A DNA stretch of 64,000 nt from an uncultured Actinomycetes bacterium (lineage in GTDB: Bacteria > Actinomycetota > CADDZG01 > WHSQ01): assembly GCA_937863385.1 (NCBI GenBank), contig CALMBW010000020.1, forward strand, positions 248,001-312,000, given 5' to 3'. Positions 24,117 through 33,077 of this stretch are shown here, piece after piece. The notes beneath the pieces are model-generated. The model was not told the DNA's origin. It searched no databases and worked only from the letters and a program-made list of their open reading frames with translations. How positions within the stretch are numbered: the stretch's first letter is position 1; every line of letters starts with the position of its first letter. The position numbers were made by a program, and so were the translations under genes.

Positions 24117-25637
24117 ATGAAGGTTGAGCTCCGAGGGATAACCAAGCGTTTCCCCGGAGTGATAGCGAATCGCAACGTGGACCTCACCCTCATTGAGGGT
24201 GAGGTCCATACGTTGTTGGGCGAGAACGGTGCCGGCAAGTCGACGTTGATGAACGTCTTGTTCGGGCTCTACTCGGCCACCGAGGGCGAGATCCTCATCG
24301 ACGACAGTCCCGTCAACTTCGACGGACCCAACGATGCCATCGCTGCAGGCATCGGCATGGTCCACCAGCACTTCATGCTCGTTCCCGTCTTCACGGTGAC
24401 CGAGAACGTGATGCTCGGCGTCGAACCCACCGGGCCCCTCGGTGTGCTCGACCGCGATCAAGCACGCAAACGCCTCCTGGATCTCAGCACCAAGTACGGG
24501 TTGGAGGTAGACCCGGACGCGTACGTGGAAGACCTGCCGGTCGGTGTGCAACAGCGCGTCGAGATCCTCAAGGCCTTGTACCGAGACGCCGATCTGCTGA
24601 TCCTCGACGAACCGACGGCGGTTCTCACCCCACAGGAGACCCGGGACCTTTTCGAGGTGATCAAGACCCTGAAAGCTTCGGGGCGCGCCATCGTCTTCAT
24701 CTCGCACAAGTTGAAAGAGGTGCTCACGATCTCCGATCGCATCACCGTTCTGCGCCGCGGTGAGGTCGTGGGCCAGACGACCCCGGCTGAATCGGACGAA
24801 CACGCGCTCGCAACGATGATGGTCGGAAGAGAGGTCTCCTTCGAGGTCGAAAAGACACCCGCTGCTCCGGCCAAAGCCATGCTGGAGGTCAATAAGCTGA
24901 GCGTGCTCGACGACCGTGGGCAACTCGCAGTAAGCGATGTGTCTCTCGATGTCCGAGCGGGTGAGATCGTTGCCATCGCGGGCGTACAAGGCAACGGACA
25001 AACCGAGTTGGTCGAGGCGATCACGGGTATGCGAAAGCTTGCCGGGGGGACGGTCCGACTGGATGGCAAGGACGTGACCGGCCAAGGCCCGGCAGACATG
25101 TTCCACCACGGGGCTGCGCACGTTCCAGAGGACCGTCAGAAGCACGGCATGGTAGGTGCCTTTCCCATCAAAGACAATCTCGTTCTCAACAGCTACGACG
25201 AGAAGCCCTTCGCCTCTGGGATCAAGGTAGAGCGCGCTGCGGTGACCGAGAACGCCCAGCGGCTGGTTAAGGACTTCGACATCCGCACACCATCGATCGA
25301 CGTGCACATCGGCAATCTTTCGGGAGGCAACCAGCAAAAGGCGATAGTCGCCAGAGAGTTCTCCCAGGCCGAGGTACTGCTGATCGCCGCACAGCCAACC
25401 AGGGGACTCGATGTTGGGTCCATCCAGTACATACACGAACAGATCGTCCGCAAGCGCGACGAAGGCTGCGCTGTTCTGATCGTTTCCTCAGAGCTGGACG
25501 AGGTCATGTCACTGGGAGATCGGATCGCTGTCATGTACCGGGGACAGATCCTCGATGTGGTCGACCGTGCCGACGCCACACGCGACAAGATCGGCTTGCT
25601 CATGGCCGGCTCCAGACAGAAAGATGCCACGGCATGA
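24117..25637 (+). CDS. Double ATP-binding protein of the nucleoside ABC importer
   Basis: Two ABC modules in 506 residues. The first has a perfect Walker A (GENGAGKST, 35-43) but a degenerate signature (VGVQQR). The second has a degenerate Walker A (GVQGNGQTE, lacking the Lys) but an intact LSGGNQQK. This complementary asymmetry is typical of the sugar/nucleoside CUT2-type ATPases such as RbsA and the BMP-system ATPases. It would power the two permeases encoded next. It begins 17 bp after the binding-protein gene and overlaps the next start by 4 bp. Confidence 0.93.
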   Translation: MKVELRGITKRFPGVIANRNVDLTLIEGEVHTLLGENGAGKSTLMNVLFGLYSATEGEILIDDSPVNFDGPNDAIAAGIGMVHQHFMLVPVFTVTENVMLGVEPTGPLGVLDRDQARKRLLDLSTKYGLEVDPDAYVEDLPVGVQQRVEILKALYRDADLLILDEPTAVLTPQETRDLFEVIKTLKASGRAIVFISHKLKEVLTISDRITVLRRGEVVGQTTPAESDEHALATMMVGREVSFEVEKTPAAPAKAMLEVNKLSVLDDRGQLAVSDVSLDVRAGEIVAIAGVQGNGQTELVEAITGMRKLAGGTVRLDGKDVTGQGPADMFHHGAAHVPEDRQKHGMVGAFPIKDNLVLNSYDEKPFASGIKVERAAVTENAQRLVKDFDIRTPSIDVHIGNLSGGNQQKAIVAREFSQAEVLLIAAQPTRGLDVGSIQYIHEQIVRKRDEGCAVLIVSSELDEVMSLGDRIAVMYRGQILDVVDRADATRDKIGLLMAGSRQKDATA

Positions 25638-26881
25638 ATGACCCGCAGAACCCGAAGGCCAAGGAACCGCCGAGCACGGATGTGCCGGTCGAGGAAGCGG
25701 TAGCGGAGCGCGCTCGAGCAGCGGGAGTAGCAACACAGGGACTCGACTGGCGCAACGTGATCCTCGTCCCAACGCTCGCCCTTCTTGCAGGGCTCTTCGT
25801 TGGAGCTCTGGTCATGGTTTTCTCAGACCCCGACACACTCCGATCCTGGGCATCGCTTGGGCGCAACCCAGGTAAGGCTCTGTCGGATTCCTGGACCTTG
25901 GTGTACGAGGCCTACTCGGCCTTGTTCAAGGGTTCTCTCGGCAGCCCGCGTGCCATCAGCGAAACCATCGTTTCGGCTACCCCCTTGATCTTCGCCGGTC
26001 TAGCGGTCGCGCTCGCATTCAAAGCCGGGTTGTTCAACATCGGGGCCGAAGGCCAGCTTCTCGTGGGTGCGATGACCAGCGTCTACGCTGGCTTCACTTT
26101 CGACTTCTTGCCAGGTCCCGTGCACGTCACGGCTGCTCTGATCGCCGGCTTCCTCGGTGGCGCGCTCTGGGGGTTCATCCCTGGCTTCCTCAAGGCCAGG
26201 ACTGGCGCCCATGAGGTGATCGTGACCATCATGCTCAACTACATCGGGCTGCTGTTCGTGAACTTCCTCCTCAAGTCAGAGATATTCATCCGCTCGGGCC
26301 GAACGGATCCGATCACCAAACCGGTTGCAGAGTCCGCCAAGCTCCCGCCCCTGCTGGGGGCCGAGTACAGGGTCAACGCGGGGTTCCTCGTAGCCCTTGC
26401 CGTTGCCGGCGCGATCTGGTGGTTGCTCTTCCGCTCTACCGTGGGTTTCCGGTTCCGCACCGTCGGAACGAACCCCAACGCTGCTCTCTACGCGGGGATG
26501 AGCGTGGGGGGGACCTACATCCTGGCGATGGTCCTGTCAGGGGGCCTCGCGGGCCTCGCGGGAGCCAGCCAACTGCTCGGGGTGCAATACAGCGTCTTTC
26601 CCGGCTTCTCTTCCGGGTACGGCTTCGACGCCATCGCGCTGGCGTTACTCGGCAGGACCCATCCAGGGGGCGTGGTCATGGCGGCGCTGTTGTTCGGCGT
26701 TCTGCGCTCTGGCGCAACCGGCATGCAAGCGGCGACCTCTATCCCGGTAGACATCATCGTAGTGATCCAGGCTTTGGTGATCGTCTTCATGGCTGCGCCC
26801 GAGCTGGTGCGACAGATCTTCCGCATCAGAGCCGACAAGCAGGCAGAACAAGACACCCTTAGCGCAAGTTGGGCCACATGA
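25634..26881 (+). CDS. Nucleoside ABC importer permease 1
   Basis: A 415-residue integral membrane protein of the BPD_transp_2 type, with about ten hydrophobic helices after a charged N-terminal ~40 residues. The FNIGAEGQLLVGA segment (about 134-146) is the conserved cytoplasmic motif of BMP-system permeases. It is translationally coupled to the ATPase gene upstream and to the second permease downstream. Confidence 0.92.
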   Translation: MNDPQNPKAKEPPSTDVPVEEAVAERARAAGVATQGLDWRNVILVPTLALLAGLFVGALVMVFSDPDTLRSWASLGRNPGKALSDSWTLVYEAYSALFKGSLGSPRAISETIVSATPLIFAGLAVALAFKAGLFNIGAEGQLLVGAMTSVYAGFTFDFLPGPVHVTAALIAGFLGGALWGFIPGFLKARTGAHEVIVTIMLNYIGLLFVNFLLKSEIFIRSGRTDPITKPVAESAKLPPLLGAEYRVNAGFLVALAVAGAIWWLLFRSTVGFRFRTVGTNPNAALYAGMSVGGTYILAMVLSGGLAGLAGASQLLGVQYSVFPGFSSGYGFDAIALALLGRTHPGGVVMAALLFGVLRSGATGMQAATSIPVDIIVVIQALVIVFMAAPELVRQIFRIRADKQAEQDTLSASWAT

Positions 26882-28140
26882 GCACAGCCGCTGCCGGACT
26901 TCCCGGCGGGATCAGCCAGAAGCGGGCACGGGTTCTCGGCCTCGTGTTCATCGCGCTGTCGCTGGGGATCTTCTGGTGGTTCGCGCTTGGATCCGAGAGT
27001 GGGCTCAGCTCGACGTTCAAGCTGAGCAGCGGAAACGAGTTCGTGACGGTCCCCGACCTGTCGCTTCCCGCTCGTTCCACAGCGCTCTTCCTTGGAACCA
27101 TCGCTGCCTTCCTGGGAGGGCTTCAGATCGCGCGAGGGTTCGGCAACAAGACCTACCTGGTCCTCGGGGCTGTAGTGCTCTGCTTCATCCTCGCCTTCTT
27201 GGTGTGGGCCGCACGAGACAGGTCGCTGAACATGCTCGGGATGCTCAGCAGCACTCTCCTGCGTGCCGTTCCACTGACGCTCGGAGCTCTGTCCGGCGTC
27301 TTATGCGAGCGAGCGGGAGTCATCAACATCGCCATCGAGGGGATGATGCTGACGGCCGCGTTCACCGGGGCCATCGCGGCCAGTGCCATCGGCAATCTGT
27401 GGATCGGGCTGTTGGCCGGTATCGCATCTGGCGCCTTGCTAGGGCTTCTGCTGGCCGTGCTTTCGATCCGATATCGAGTGGACCAGATCATCGGCGGCAC
27501 GGTGATCAACATCTTCGCTCTCGGATTGACCAGCTATCTATCCGCGCGCGTCTTCAGCTCGTATCAGAACCTGAATAGCCCTGGGCGCTTCTCGGTTATC
27601 GAGATCCCGTTGCTGAGCAAGATCCCGATCATCGGACCCATCTTCTTCAGCAACAACATCTTCATCTACCTGATGTACGCACTGGTAGCGGTGATCGCGT
27701 TCGCGATGTTCCGGACGCGATGGGGACTGCGCGTGCGGGCCGTCGGGGAACACCCCAAGGCAGCCGACACGGTTGGGATCAAGGTCCTTCGTGTTCGCTA
27801 CCAGAACGTCGTGCTCGGCGGCATGGTCGCGGGCCTTGCGGGTGCGTACTTCACGCTCGGCTCGGTGGGACGCTTCGACGAGAACATGACTGCGGGCCGG
27901 GGCTTCATCGCCCTGGCAGCGATGATCTTCGGACGATGGCATCCGGTCGGTGCTTTCGGTGCAGCGCTTCTGTTCGGGTTCGCCGACTCGCTTCAGAACA
28001 AGCTGGCCATCCTCAAAGTCCCGATCGCCTCAGAGTTCCTACTGATGGCGCCGTATCTCGTGACAATCTTCGTGGTGGCGGGAGTCGTTGGCAGGGCACG
28101 GCCTCCGGCGGCCGACGGGCAGCCGTACACCAAGGAATGA
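26878..28140 (+). CDS. Nucleoside ABC importer permease 2
   Basis: The start is the ATG at 26878, which overlaps the previous stop (ATGA); an in-frame start three codons earlier is less likely. The 420-residue protein has multiple hydrophobic helices and the VINIAIEGMMLTAAF motif, the counterpart of the NIGAEGQ motif in permease 1. The two would form a heterodimeric channel. The neighbouring deaminase and phosphorylases act on the imported nucleosides. Confidence 0.92.
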   Translation: MSTAAAGLPGGISQKRARVLGLVFIALSLGIFWWFALGSESGLSSTFKLSSGNEFVTVPDLSLPARSTALFLGTIAAFLGGLQIARGFGNKTYLVLGAVVLCFILAFLVWAARDRSLNMLGMLSSTLLRAVPLTLGALSGVLCERAGVINIAIEGMMLTAAFTGAIAASAIGNLWIGLLAGIASGALLGLLLAVLSIRYRVDQIIGGTVINIFALGLTSYLSARVFSSYQNLNSPGRFSVIEIPLLSKIPIIGPIFFSNNIFIYLMYALVAVIAFAMFRTRWGLRVRAVGEHPKAADTVGIKVLRVRYQNVVLGGMVAGLAGAYFTLGSVGRFDENMTAGRGFIALAAMIFGRWHPVGAFGAALLFGFADSLQNKLAILKVPIASEFLLMAPYLVTIFVVAGVVGRARPPAADGQPYTKE

Positions 28141-28221
28141 CCCCGGAAAGACTAGGCCGGGCGCAAGGAAGTAGTTAGCGCGACACTAGGGGTGCGGGCA
28201 CGCTAGAGGAGGGTGACGGAC

Positions 28222-28629
28222 ATGGGTCCAGCGGTCGATTGGGAGGAGCTTCGGGCCGAGGCTCAAGATGCAGCCGGCCGCGCCTACGCTCCCTACTCGC
28301 GCGTGCACGTTGGGGCAGCAGCGCTGGTAGAGGATGGCGGCATCGTCACCGGCTGCAACGTCGAGAATGCTTCCTACGGCCTCACCCTGTGCGCAGAGTG
28401 TGGGTTGATCTCGAACCTGTATGACTCGGGCGGTGGCCGTCTGCTCGCAGTTTCGGTGCTGGACGACCGCGGTAGCTACATGATGCCGTGCGGTCGATGC
28501 AGGCAGCTGTTGCTCGAGCACGGTGGACCCGAGATGCTGGTCGACTCACCGGACGGACCGCGCCGGCTGGACAGTCTCTTGCCGTTGGCTTTCACGCCCG
28601 CCGATCTCGGCACGCGCGAACCCGCCTAA
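28222..28629 (+). CDS. cdd: Cytidine deaminase
   Basis: The ATG at 28222 is 8 nt after GGAGGG; a GTG at 28213 overlaps that ribosome-binding site and is less likely. The 135-residue protein has AYAPYSRVHVGAA, the zinc/catalytic CAECG segment (Glu as proton shuttle) and MPCGRCRQLL, the other two zinc cysteines. This is the small tetrameric type. It converts cytidine or deoxycytidine to uridine or deoxyuridine, feeding the next enzyme. Confidence 0.95.
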   Translation: MGPAVDWEELRAEAQDAAGRAYAPYSRVHVGAAALVEDGGIVTGCNVENASYGLTLCAECGLISNLYDSGGGRLLAVSVLDDRGSYMMPCGRCRQLLLEHGGPEMLVDSPDGPRRLDSLLPLAFTPADLGTREPA

Positions 28630-28638
28630 GCGAGCTGC

Positions 28639-29913
28639 ATGGATACCGTCGACATCATCAGGTCCAAGCGCGACGGTGCAGCGCTAACGAAACAGCAGAT
28701 CCGCTTCTTCATCGAGAGTTACACCGCGGGCGATACCCCCGACTACCAAGCCAGCGCTCTGCTTATGGCGATCCTGTGGCGCGGGATGATCAAAGACGAG
28801 CTCGCCGAATGGACCGCCGCCATGATCGAGTCCGGCGAACGCATCGACCTGTCGACGATTACAGCACCGACGGTCGACAAACACTCCACCGGCGGGGTAG
28901 GTGACAAACTTTCGCTTCCTTTGGCTCCCATCGTCGCTGCTTGTGGGATCGTGGATCCGATGTTGTCAGGGCGTGGGCTCGGTCACACCGGCGGAACCTT
29001 GGACAAGCTCGAAGCGATCCCTGGGTTCGAAGTGAACATCGATAACGATCGGTTCCTGCAGATCCTTTCGGAGGTGGGTTGCGCGATCGTTTCTGCCGGC
29101 GAGAACCTGGCCCCAGCGGACCGCAAGCTCTACGCGCTCCGCGATGTGACGGCAACCGTCGAGTCCATCCCCCTCATTGCCTCTTCGATCATGAGCAAGA
29201 AGATCGCCGAGGGCACCGATGCATTGGTGCTGGACGTGAAGTTCGGCTCGGGGGCGTTCCTTCCAGATCCGGACATGGGTCGGCGGTTGGCCGAGACGAT
29301 GGTCGAACTGGGCGAAGCCCACGGAGTCAGGACCTCGGCTCTGCTGACCGACATGGATCAACCGCTCGGTATGGCTGCAGGCAACGGCGTGGAAGTAACC
29401 GAGTCGATCGAGACACTCAAAGGCAACGGTCCCGATGACATCGTCGAGCTGACGCTTGAGCTGGCACGGGAGATGTTGGCTCTCGCCGGCATCGACAAGG
29501 ATCCAGCTTCGGTGATCGCAGACGGTTCGGCGCTACAGAAGTGGAACGAGATGGTCATCGCCCAAGGTGGCGATCCCGACCCTGCCGCTATCCCTCGGGC
29601 CACGGACATCCGCACCTTCGACGCTCCTGGTTCGGGTTTCATCACCCGTGTCGATGCACGCAAGGTAGGCATAGCGGCATGGCGGTTGGGGGCCGGTCGG
29701 TCTCGCAAAGAAGACCCCGTCAGCCCGATCGCCGGAACCGTTCTGCTCAAGCGCGCCGGAGACGAGGTCCGAGCGGGTGAACCCATTTTGGAGTTGCACG
29801 TGGATGATCCTGGCCGCGTGGATCACGCACTTGATGCCCTCCAAGGGGCGTTCGAGATCGGTGACGCCGAACCCGGGCCGCGCAAGTTGGTGCTCGAAAG
29901 GATCGGTTCGTGA
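28639..29913 (+). CDS. deoA: Thymidine/pyrimidine-nucleoside phosphorylase
   Basis: The 424-residue protein carries the family signature SGRGLGHTGGTLDKLEAI, preceded by VDKHSTGGVGDK, the phosphate-binding loop, and ends with the C-terminal domain GAGRSRKEDPVSPIAG. It cleaves (deoxy)uridine or thymidine with phosphate to base and (deoxy)ribose-1-phosphate. It lies 9 bp after cdd, and its stop overlaps the next start. Confidence 0.95.
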   Translation: MDTVDIIRSKRDGAALTKQQIRFFIESYTAGDTPDYQASALLMAILWRGMIKDELAEWTAAMIESGERIDLSTITAPTVDKHSTGGVGDKLSLPLAPIVAACGIVDPMLSGRGLGHTGGTLDKLEAIPGFEVNIDNDRFLQILSEVGCAIVSAGENLAPADRKLYALRDVTATVESIPLIASSIMSKKIAEGTDALVLDVKFGSGAFLPDPDMGRRLAETMVELGEAHGVRTSALLTDMDQPLGMAAGNGVEVTESIETLKGNGPDDIVELTLELAREMLALAGIDKDPASVIADGSALQKWNEMVIAQGGDPDPAAIPRATDIRTFDAPGSGFITRVDARKVGIAAWRLGAGRSRKEDPVSPIAGTVLLKRAGDEVRAGEPILELHVDDPGRVDHALDALQGAFEIGDAEPGPRKLVLERIGS

Positions 29914-30713
29914 CATCTCCTCAAGCCCCCGTGCCGGCAGTGATCGAGAAGGCCACCGGCAGATCTGACTGGCGTGCAGCGGTCGTGCTGGGATCGGGGC
30001 TGTCGGAGGTCGCAGCCGGGCTTGTAGGCAGCGAGCCCATCTCGTTCACAGACATCGAAGGGATGCCGGGTTCGGGAGTCGTAGGTCATGCGGGCGCGCT
30101 CTATGCGGGCGATGTTGGCACCACTCCGACACTCATCTTCGCGGGGCGCGTGCACCTCTACGAGGGTCGTTCTCTCGAAGAGGTGACCTATCCGATTCGA
30201 GCAGCGATCGGGGCCGGGTGCGACACGATCGTGCTGACGAACGCCGCCGGTGGGATCAACGAGAGTCACCCCGTAGGTGAGCCCGTGTTGATAGCAGATC
30301 ACCTGAACCTCACCGGAAGAACGCCCCTGTTTGGTCCCAACGACGACGATGTGGGGCCGCGCTTCCTCGACCTTTCCGAGGTCTATGACCGCTCGCTGCG
30401 AGATCTGGCTCGTTCGGTCGATCCGGAACTCAAGGAAGGCGTTTACGCGGGGCTCTTGGGGCCCACCTACGAGACGCCGGCCGAGGTGAAGATGCTGAGA
30501 ACCTTGGGAGCAGACATGGTGGGCATGTCCACGGTCAACGAAGCCATAGCCGCTCGCTATCTGGGGGTGCGCGTCCTTGGATTCTCGATCATCTCCAACC
30601 AGGCCGCCGGCATCTCACCGACCCCCCTTGCTCACGACGAGGTAGCCGAGGCCGGCAAGAAAGCAGCCCTTCGGCTGCAAACGATCTTGAAAGGGGTCCT
30701 TGCCGGACTCTAG
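29910..30713 (+). CDS. punA: Purine nucleoside phosphorylase (trimeric type)
   Basis: The 267-residue product has VLGSGLS, GRVHLYEG, LTNAAGG, YAGLLGPTYETPAEV and VGMSTVNEAI, all typical of trimeric PNP with the conserved active-site Glu and Asn. It releases the purine base and (deoxy)ribose-1-phosphate. The GTG start overlaps the deoA stop (GTGA), so it is last in the coupled salvage operon. It converges with the pseudo-ALDH gene, only 18 bp apart. Confidence 0.93.
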   Translation: MTSPQAPVPAVIEKATGRSDWRAAVVLGSGLSEVAAGLVGSEPISFTDIEGMPGSGVVGHAGALYAGDVGTTPTLIFAGRVHLYEGRSLEEVTYPIRAAIGAGCDTIVLTNAAGGINESHPVGEPVLIADHLNLTGRTPLFGPNDDDVGPRFLDLSEVYDRSLRDLARSVDPELKEGVYAGLLGPTYETPAEVKMLRTLGADMVGMSTVNEAIAARYLGVRVLGFSIISNQAAGISPTPLAHDEVAEAGKKAALRLQTILKGVLAGL

Positions 30714-30731
30714 GCGGTCTTTGGAATGGGG

Positions 30732-31568
30732 CTAGGTGCCCTTGGGGTGCCAGACGGTCTTGAACTCCATGAAAGCGATGGCTTCGGTCGGTGACGGGCT
30801 GCCCTCGGCGCGGATCACTCGCTTGATGTTGCCTGCGGCTGCGATCTCGGTGTCCGCGATCGCTGAGTCTTCGACCCCGGTGATGTCGATCGCATCCACA
30901 TCGCCGTGCGAGGCAAGGATGGGGACCAGCTCATCCTTGTGTCCGGTCAGGATGTTGACCACTCCCCCCGGCACATCAGCGGTAGCCAAGCATTCCGCAA
31001 GCGCGATCGAAGGCAGGGGGTGCGCTTCGGACGCGAGCACGACCGTCGCGTTACCGCCGCACAGCGCAGGTGCGATGCGCGCAACCACACCGGCGAGCGA
31101 AGGCGACTCCGGTGCGACGATGCCAACAACGCCGGTCGGTTCCGGAACGGTGAGGTTGAAGTAAGGGCCGGCGACCGGGTTCAGCCCGCCTGCGATCTGC
31201 GAGAGTTTGTCTGCAAGCCCTGCGTACCAAACGAAGGTGTCGATCGCCGTATCGATCTGCTTATCGCTGCCTCGCTTGCCCTCGGCTGCAGCCACCTCGC
31301 TCGCAAGCTCCGGGCGACGGGTTTCCATCATCTCGGCGATCCGGTACAAGACCTGCCCGCGGTTGTACGCGGTCGCGCTCGCCCAGTTCGGCTGCGCTTT
31401 GCGGGCCGCGACCACCGCGTCTCGCACGTCTTTGCGTGACGCCCGAACCGCGTTCGCGAGGAAAGTCCCTTGGGGTTTGAGAACCTCGTAGGAGCGTCCG
31501 GACTCCGAGCGCGGGAAGTCGCCTCCCAGATAGAGCTTGTAGGTCTTACGAACTTCGACTCGACTCAC
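30732..31568 (-). CDS. Short aldehyde dehydrogenase-like protein lacking the catalytic domain
   Basis: The 278 residues align with the NAD-binding half of aldehyde dehydrogenases (KLYLGGDFPRSESGRSY, GVVGIVAPESP, GGVVNILTGH). The protein stops near where the LELGG segment and catalytic Cys region would begin. The catalytic Cys and Glu are absent. The start is GTG at 31568 with GAGG upstream, and no downstream remnant of the missing half is visible. Together with the full ALDH directly upstream it adds up to 757 residues. This matches the two-domain ALDH16 family, in which the second domain is a non-catalytic pseudo-domain, so a structural or oligomerisation role is the best inference. Confidence 0.75.
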   Translation of the reverse strand: MSRVEVRKTYKLYLGGDFPRSESGRSYEVLKPQGTFLANAVRASRKDVRDAVVAARKAQPNWASATAYNRGQVLYRIAEMMETRRPELASEVAAAEGKRGSDKQIDTAIDTFVWYAGLADKLSQIAGGLNPVAGPYFNLTVPEPTGVVGIVAPESPSLAGVVARIAPALCGGNATVVLASEAHPLPSIALAECLATADVPGGVVNILTGHKDELVPILASHGDVDAIDITGVEDSAIADTEIAAAGNIKRVIRAEGSPSPTEAIAFMEFKTVWHPKGT

Positions 31569-31628
31569 TTCTGCCTCATTTCCGCGCGCAATATCTGTTG
31601 AATAAGCGCGAGATTCTTCGGTAAAAAC

Positions 31629-33068
31629 TCATGGGGTTAGGGCTACGTAGGGTTCTAGGCCGTGAAGGCCGCCTTCGCGGCCGAAACCCGACTCTTTGAA
31701 TCCGCCGAACGGGGAGCTGGGGTCGAAGCGGTTGAAGGTATTGGCCCACACCACTCCCGCCTTGAGGTGGTCGGCCATCCACAGGATGCGCGATCCCTTC
31801 TCGGTCCACACGCCTGCCGACAATCCGTACGGGGTGTTGTTGGCCTTCTCGACCGCTTCCTCGGGGGTACGGAAAGTCATGATCGACAGCACCGGCCCGA
31901 AGATCTCCTCTTGGGCGATGCGATGTGACTGCGAAACGCCGGTGAAGATGGTCGGTGGGAACCAGTAGCCACGCTCGGGGATGTCACAGGGGGCCTGATA
32001 CATCTCGGCCCCCTCTTGCTCGCCGATACCTACCAGGCGCCTGATCTTGTCCAGTTGCTCGCGCGAGTTGATGGCGCCGATGTCGGTGTTCTTGTCTAAG
32101 GGATCGCCCAGTCGCAATGTTCCAAGACGACGCTTCAGCTTCTCCACGAACGCCTCCGCTATCGACTCTTGGATCAGCAACCGTGACCCGGCGCAACAGA
32201 CGTGGCCTTGATTGAAGAAGATGCCATTGACGACACCTTCGATCGCTTGGTCCATAGCTGCGTCCTCGAACACGATGTTCGCGGCCTTGCCGCCCAGTTC
32301 GAGCGACAACCGCTTGCCGCTACCTGCGATGGACTTCTGGATGGCACGTCCGACCTCGGTAGATCCGGTGAACGCGACCTTGTTCACATCTGGGTGTGCG
32401 ACTAGCGCCGCGCCGGTCTCACCCGCGCCGGTGATGATGTTCACGACGCCCGGGGGCAGATCGATCTGCTGACAGATCTCTGCGAACAGCAGCGCCGTGA
32501 GCGGAGTGGTCTCGGCCGGTTTCAGGATCACCGTGTTGCCGGTTGCCAGTGCGGGGGCGATCTTCCAGGCCAGCATCAACAGAGGGAAGTTCCACGGGAT
32601 GACCTGAGCCGCCACACCGAGTGGCTTCACCTTCATGCCCGGGAACGCGTACTGCAGCTTGTCGGCCCAACCGGCGTAATAGAAGAAGTGCGCCGCGCTG
32701 AGTGGAACGTCGATGTCGCGGCTCTCTTTGATGGGCTTGCCGCCATTCATCGATTCGAGCACCGCGATCTCGCGAGCGCGCTCCTGGATGACCCGGGCGA
32801 TCCGGAAGATGTACTTGGCGCGTTCGCTTCCATCCAGCCGCTGCCACGGCTTGGACGCTGCCCGCGCGGCCTTCACCGCCTCGTCGACGTCCTGCTCGCC
32901 TGCAACGGGGATGTCCGACAAGACCTCTTCGGTCGCCGGATTGATCGTCTTCATGTACTGCCCTGAGACCGGCGCGACCCACGTACCCCCGATGAACAGG
33001 TCATAGCTGCTCTTGACGTCGACGACGTCGGTCGACTCAGGTGCCGGCGAATACTCCCACTTGGCCAT
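31629..33068 (-). CDS. Aldehyde dehydrogenase, full length
   Basis: A 479-residue NAD(P)-dependent enzyme with intact motifs: PWNFPLLMLAWKIAPAL, FTGSTEVGR, LELGGKAANIVF with the general-base Glu, and FFNQGHVCCAGSR with the nucleophilic Cys. It follows deoC by 9 bp in the same operon. DeoC releases acetaldehyde from deoxyribose-5-phosphate, so oxidation of acetaldehyde to acetate is the likely role. The next gene encodes the pseudo-domain partner. AGGGAG precedes the ATG. Confidence 0.93.
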   Translation of the reverse strand: MAKWEYSPAPESTDVVDVKSSYDLFIGGTWVAPVSGQYMKTINPATEEVLSDIPVAGEQDVDEAVKAARAASKPWQRLDGSERAKYIFRIARVIQERAREIAVLESMNGGKPIKESRDIDVPLSAAHFFYYAGWADKLQYAFPGMKVKPLGVAAQVIPWNFPLLMLAWKIAPALATGNTVILKPAETTPLTALLFAEICQQIDLPPGVVNIITGAGETGAALVAHPDVNKVAFTGSTEVGRAIQKSIAGSGKRLSLELGGKAANIVFEDAAMDQAIEGVVNGIFFNQGHVCCAGSRLLIQESIAEAFVEKLKRRLGTLRLGDPLDKNTDIGAINSREQLDKIRRLVGIGEQEGAEMYQAPCDIPERGYWFPPTIFTGVSQSHRIAQEEIFGPVLSIMTFRTPEEAVEKANNTPYGLSAGVWTEKGSRILWMADHLKAGVVWANTFNRFDPSSPFGGFKESGFGREGGLHGLEPYVALTP

Positions 33069-33077
33069 GCTGGCTCC

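Noticed and set aside
24096-25436. 446-residue open frame on - covering the ABC ATPase gene
   Set aside because: It is the antisense of a clear double-ABC protein; the composition (many His, Asp, Glu) is that of a mirror frame in G+C-rich DNA and no domain is visible.
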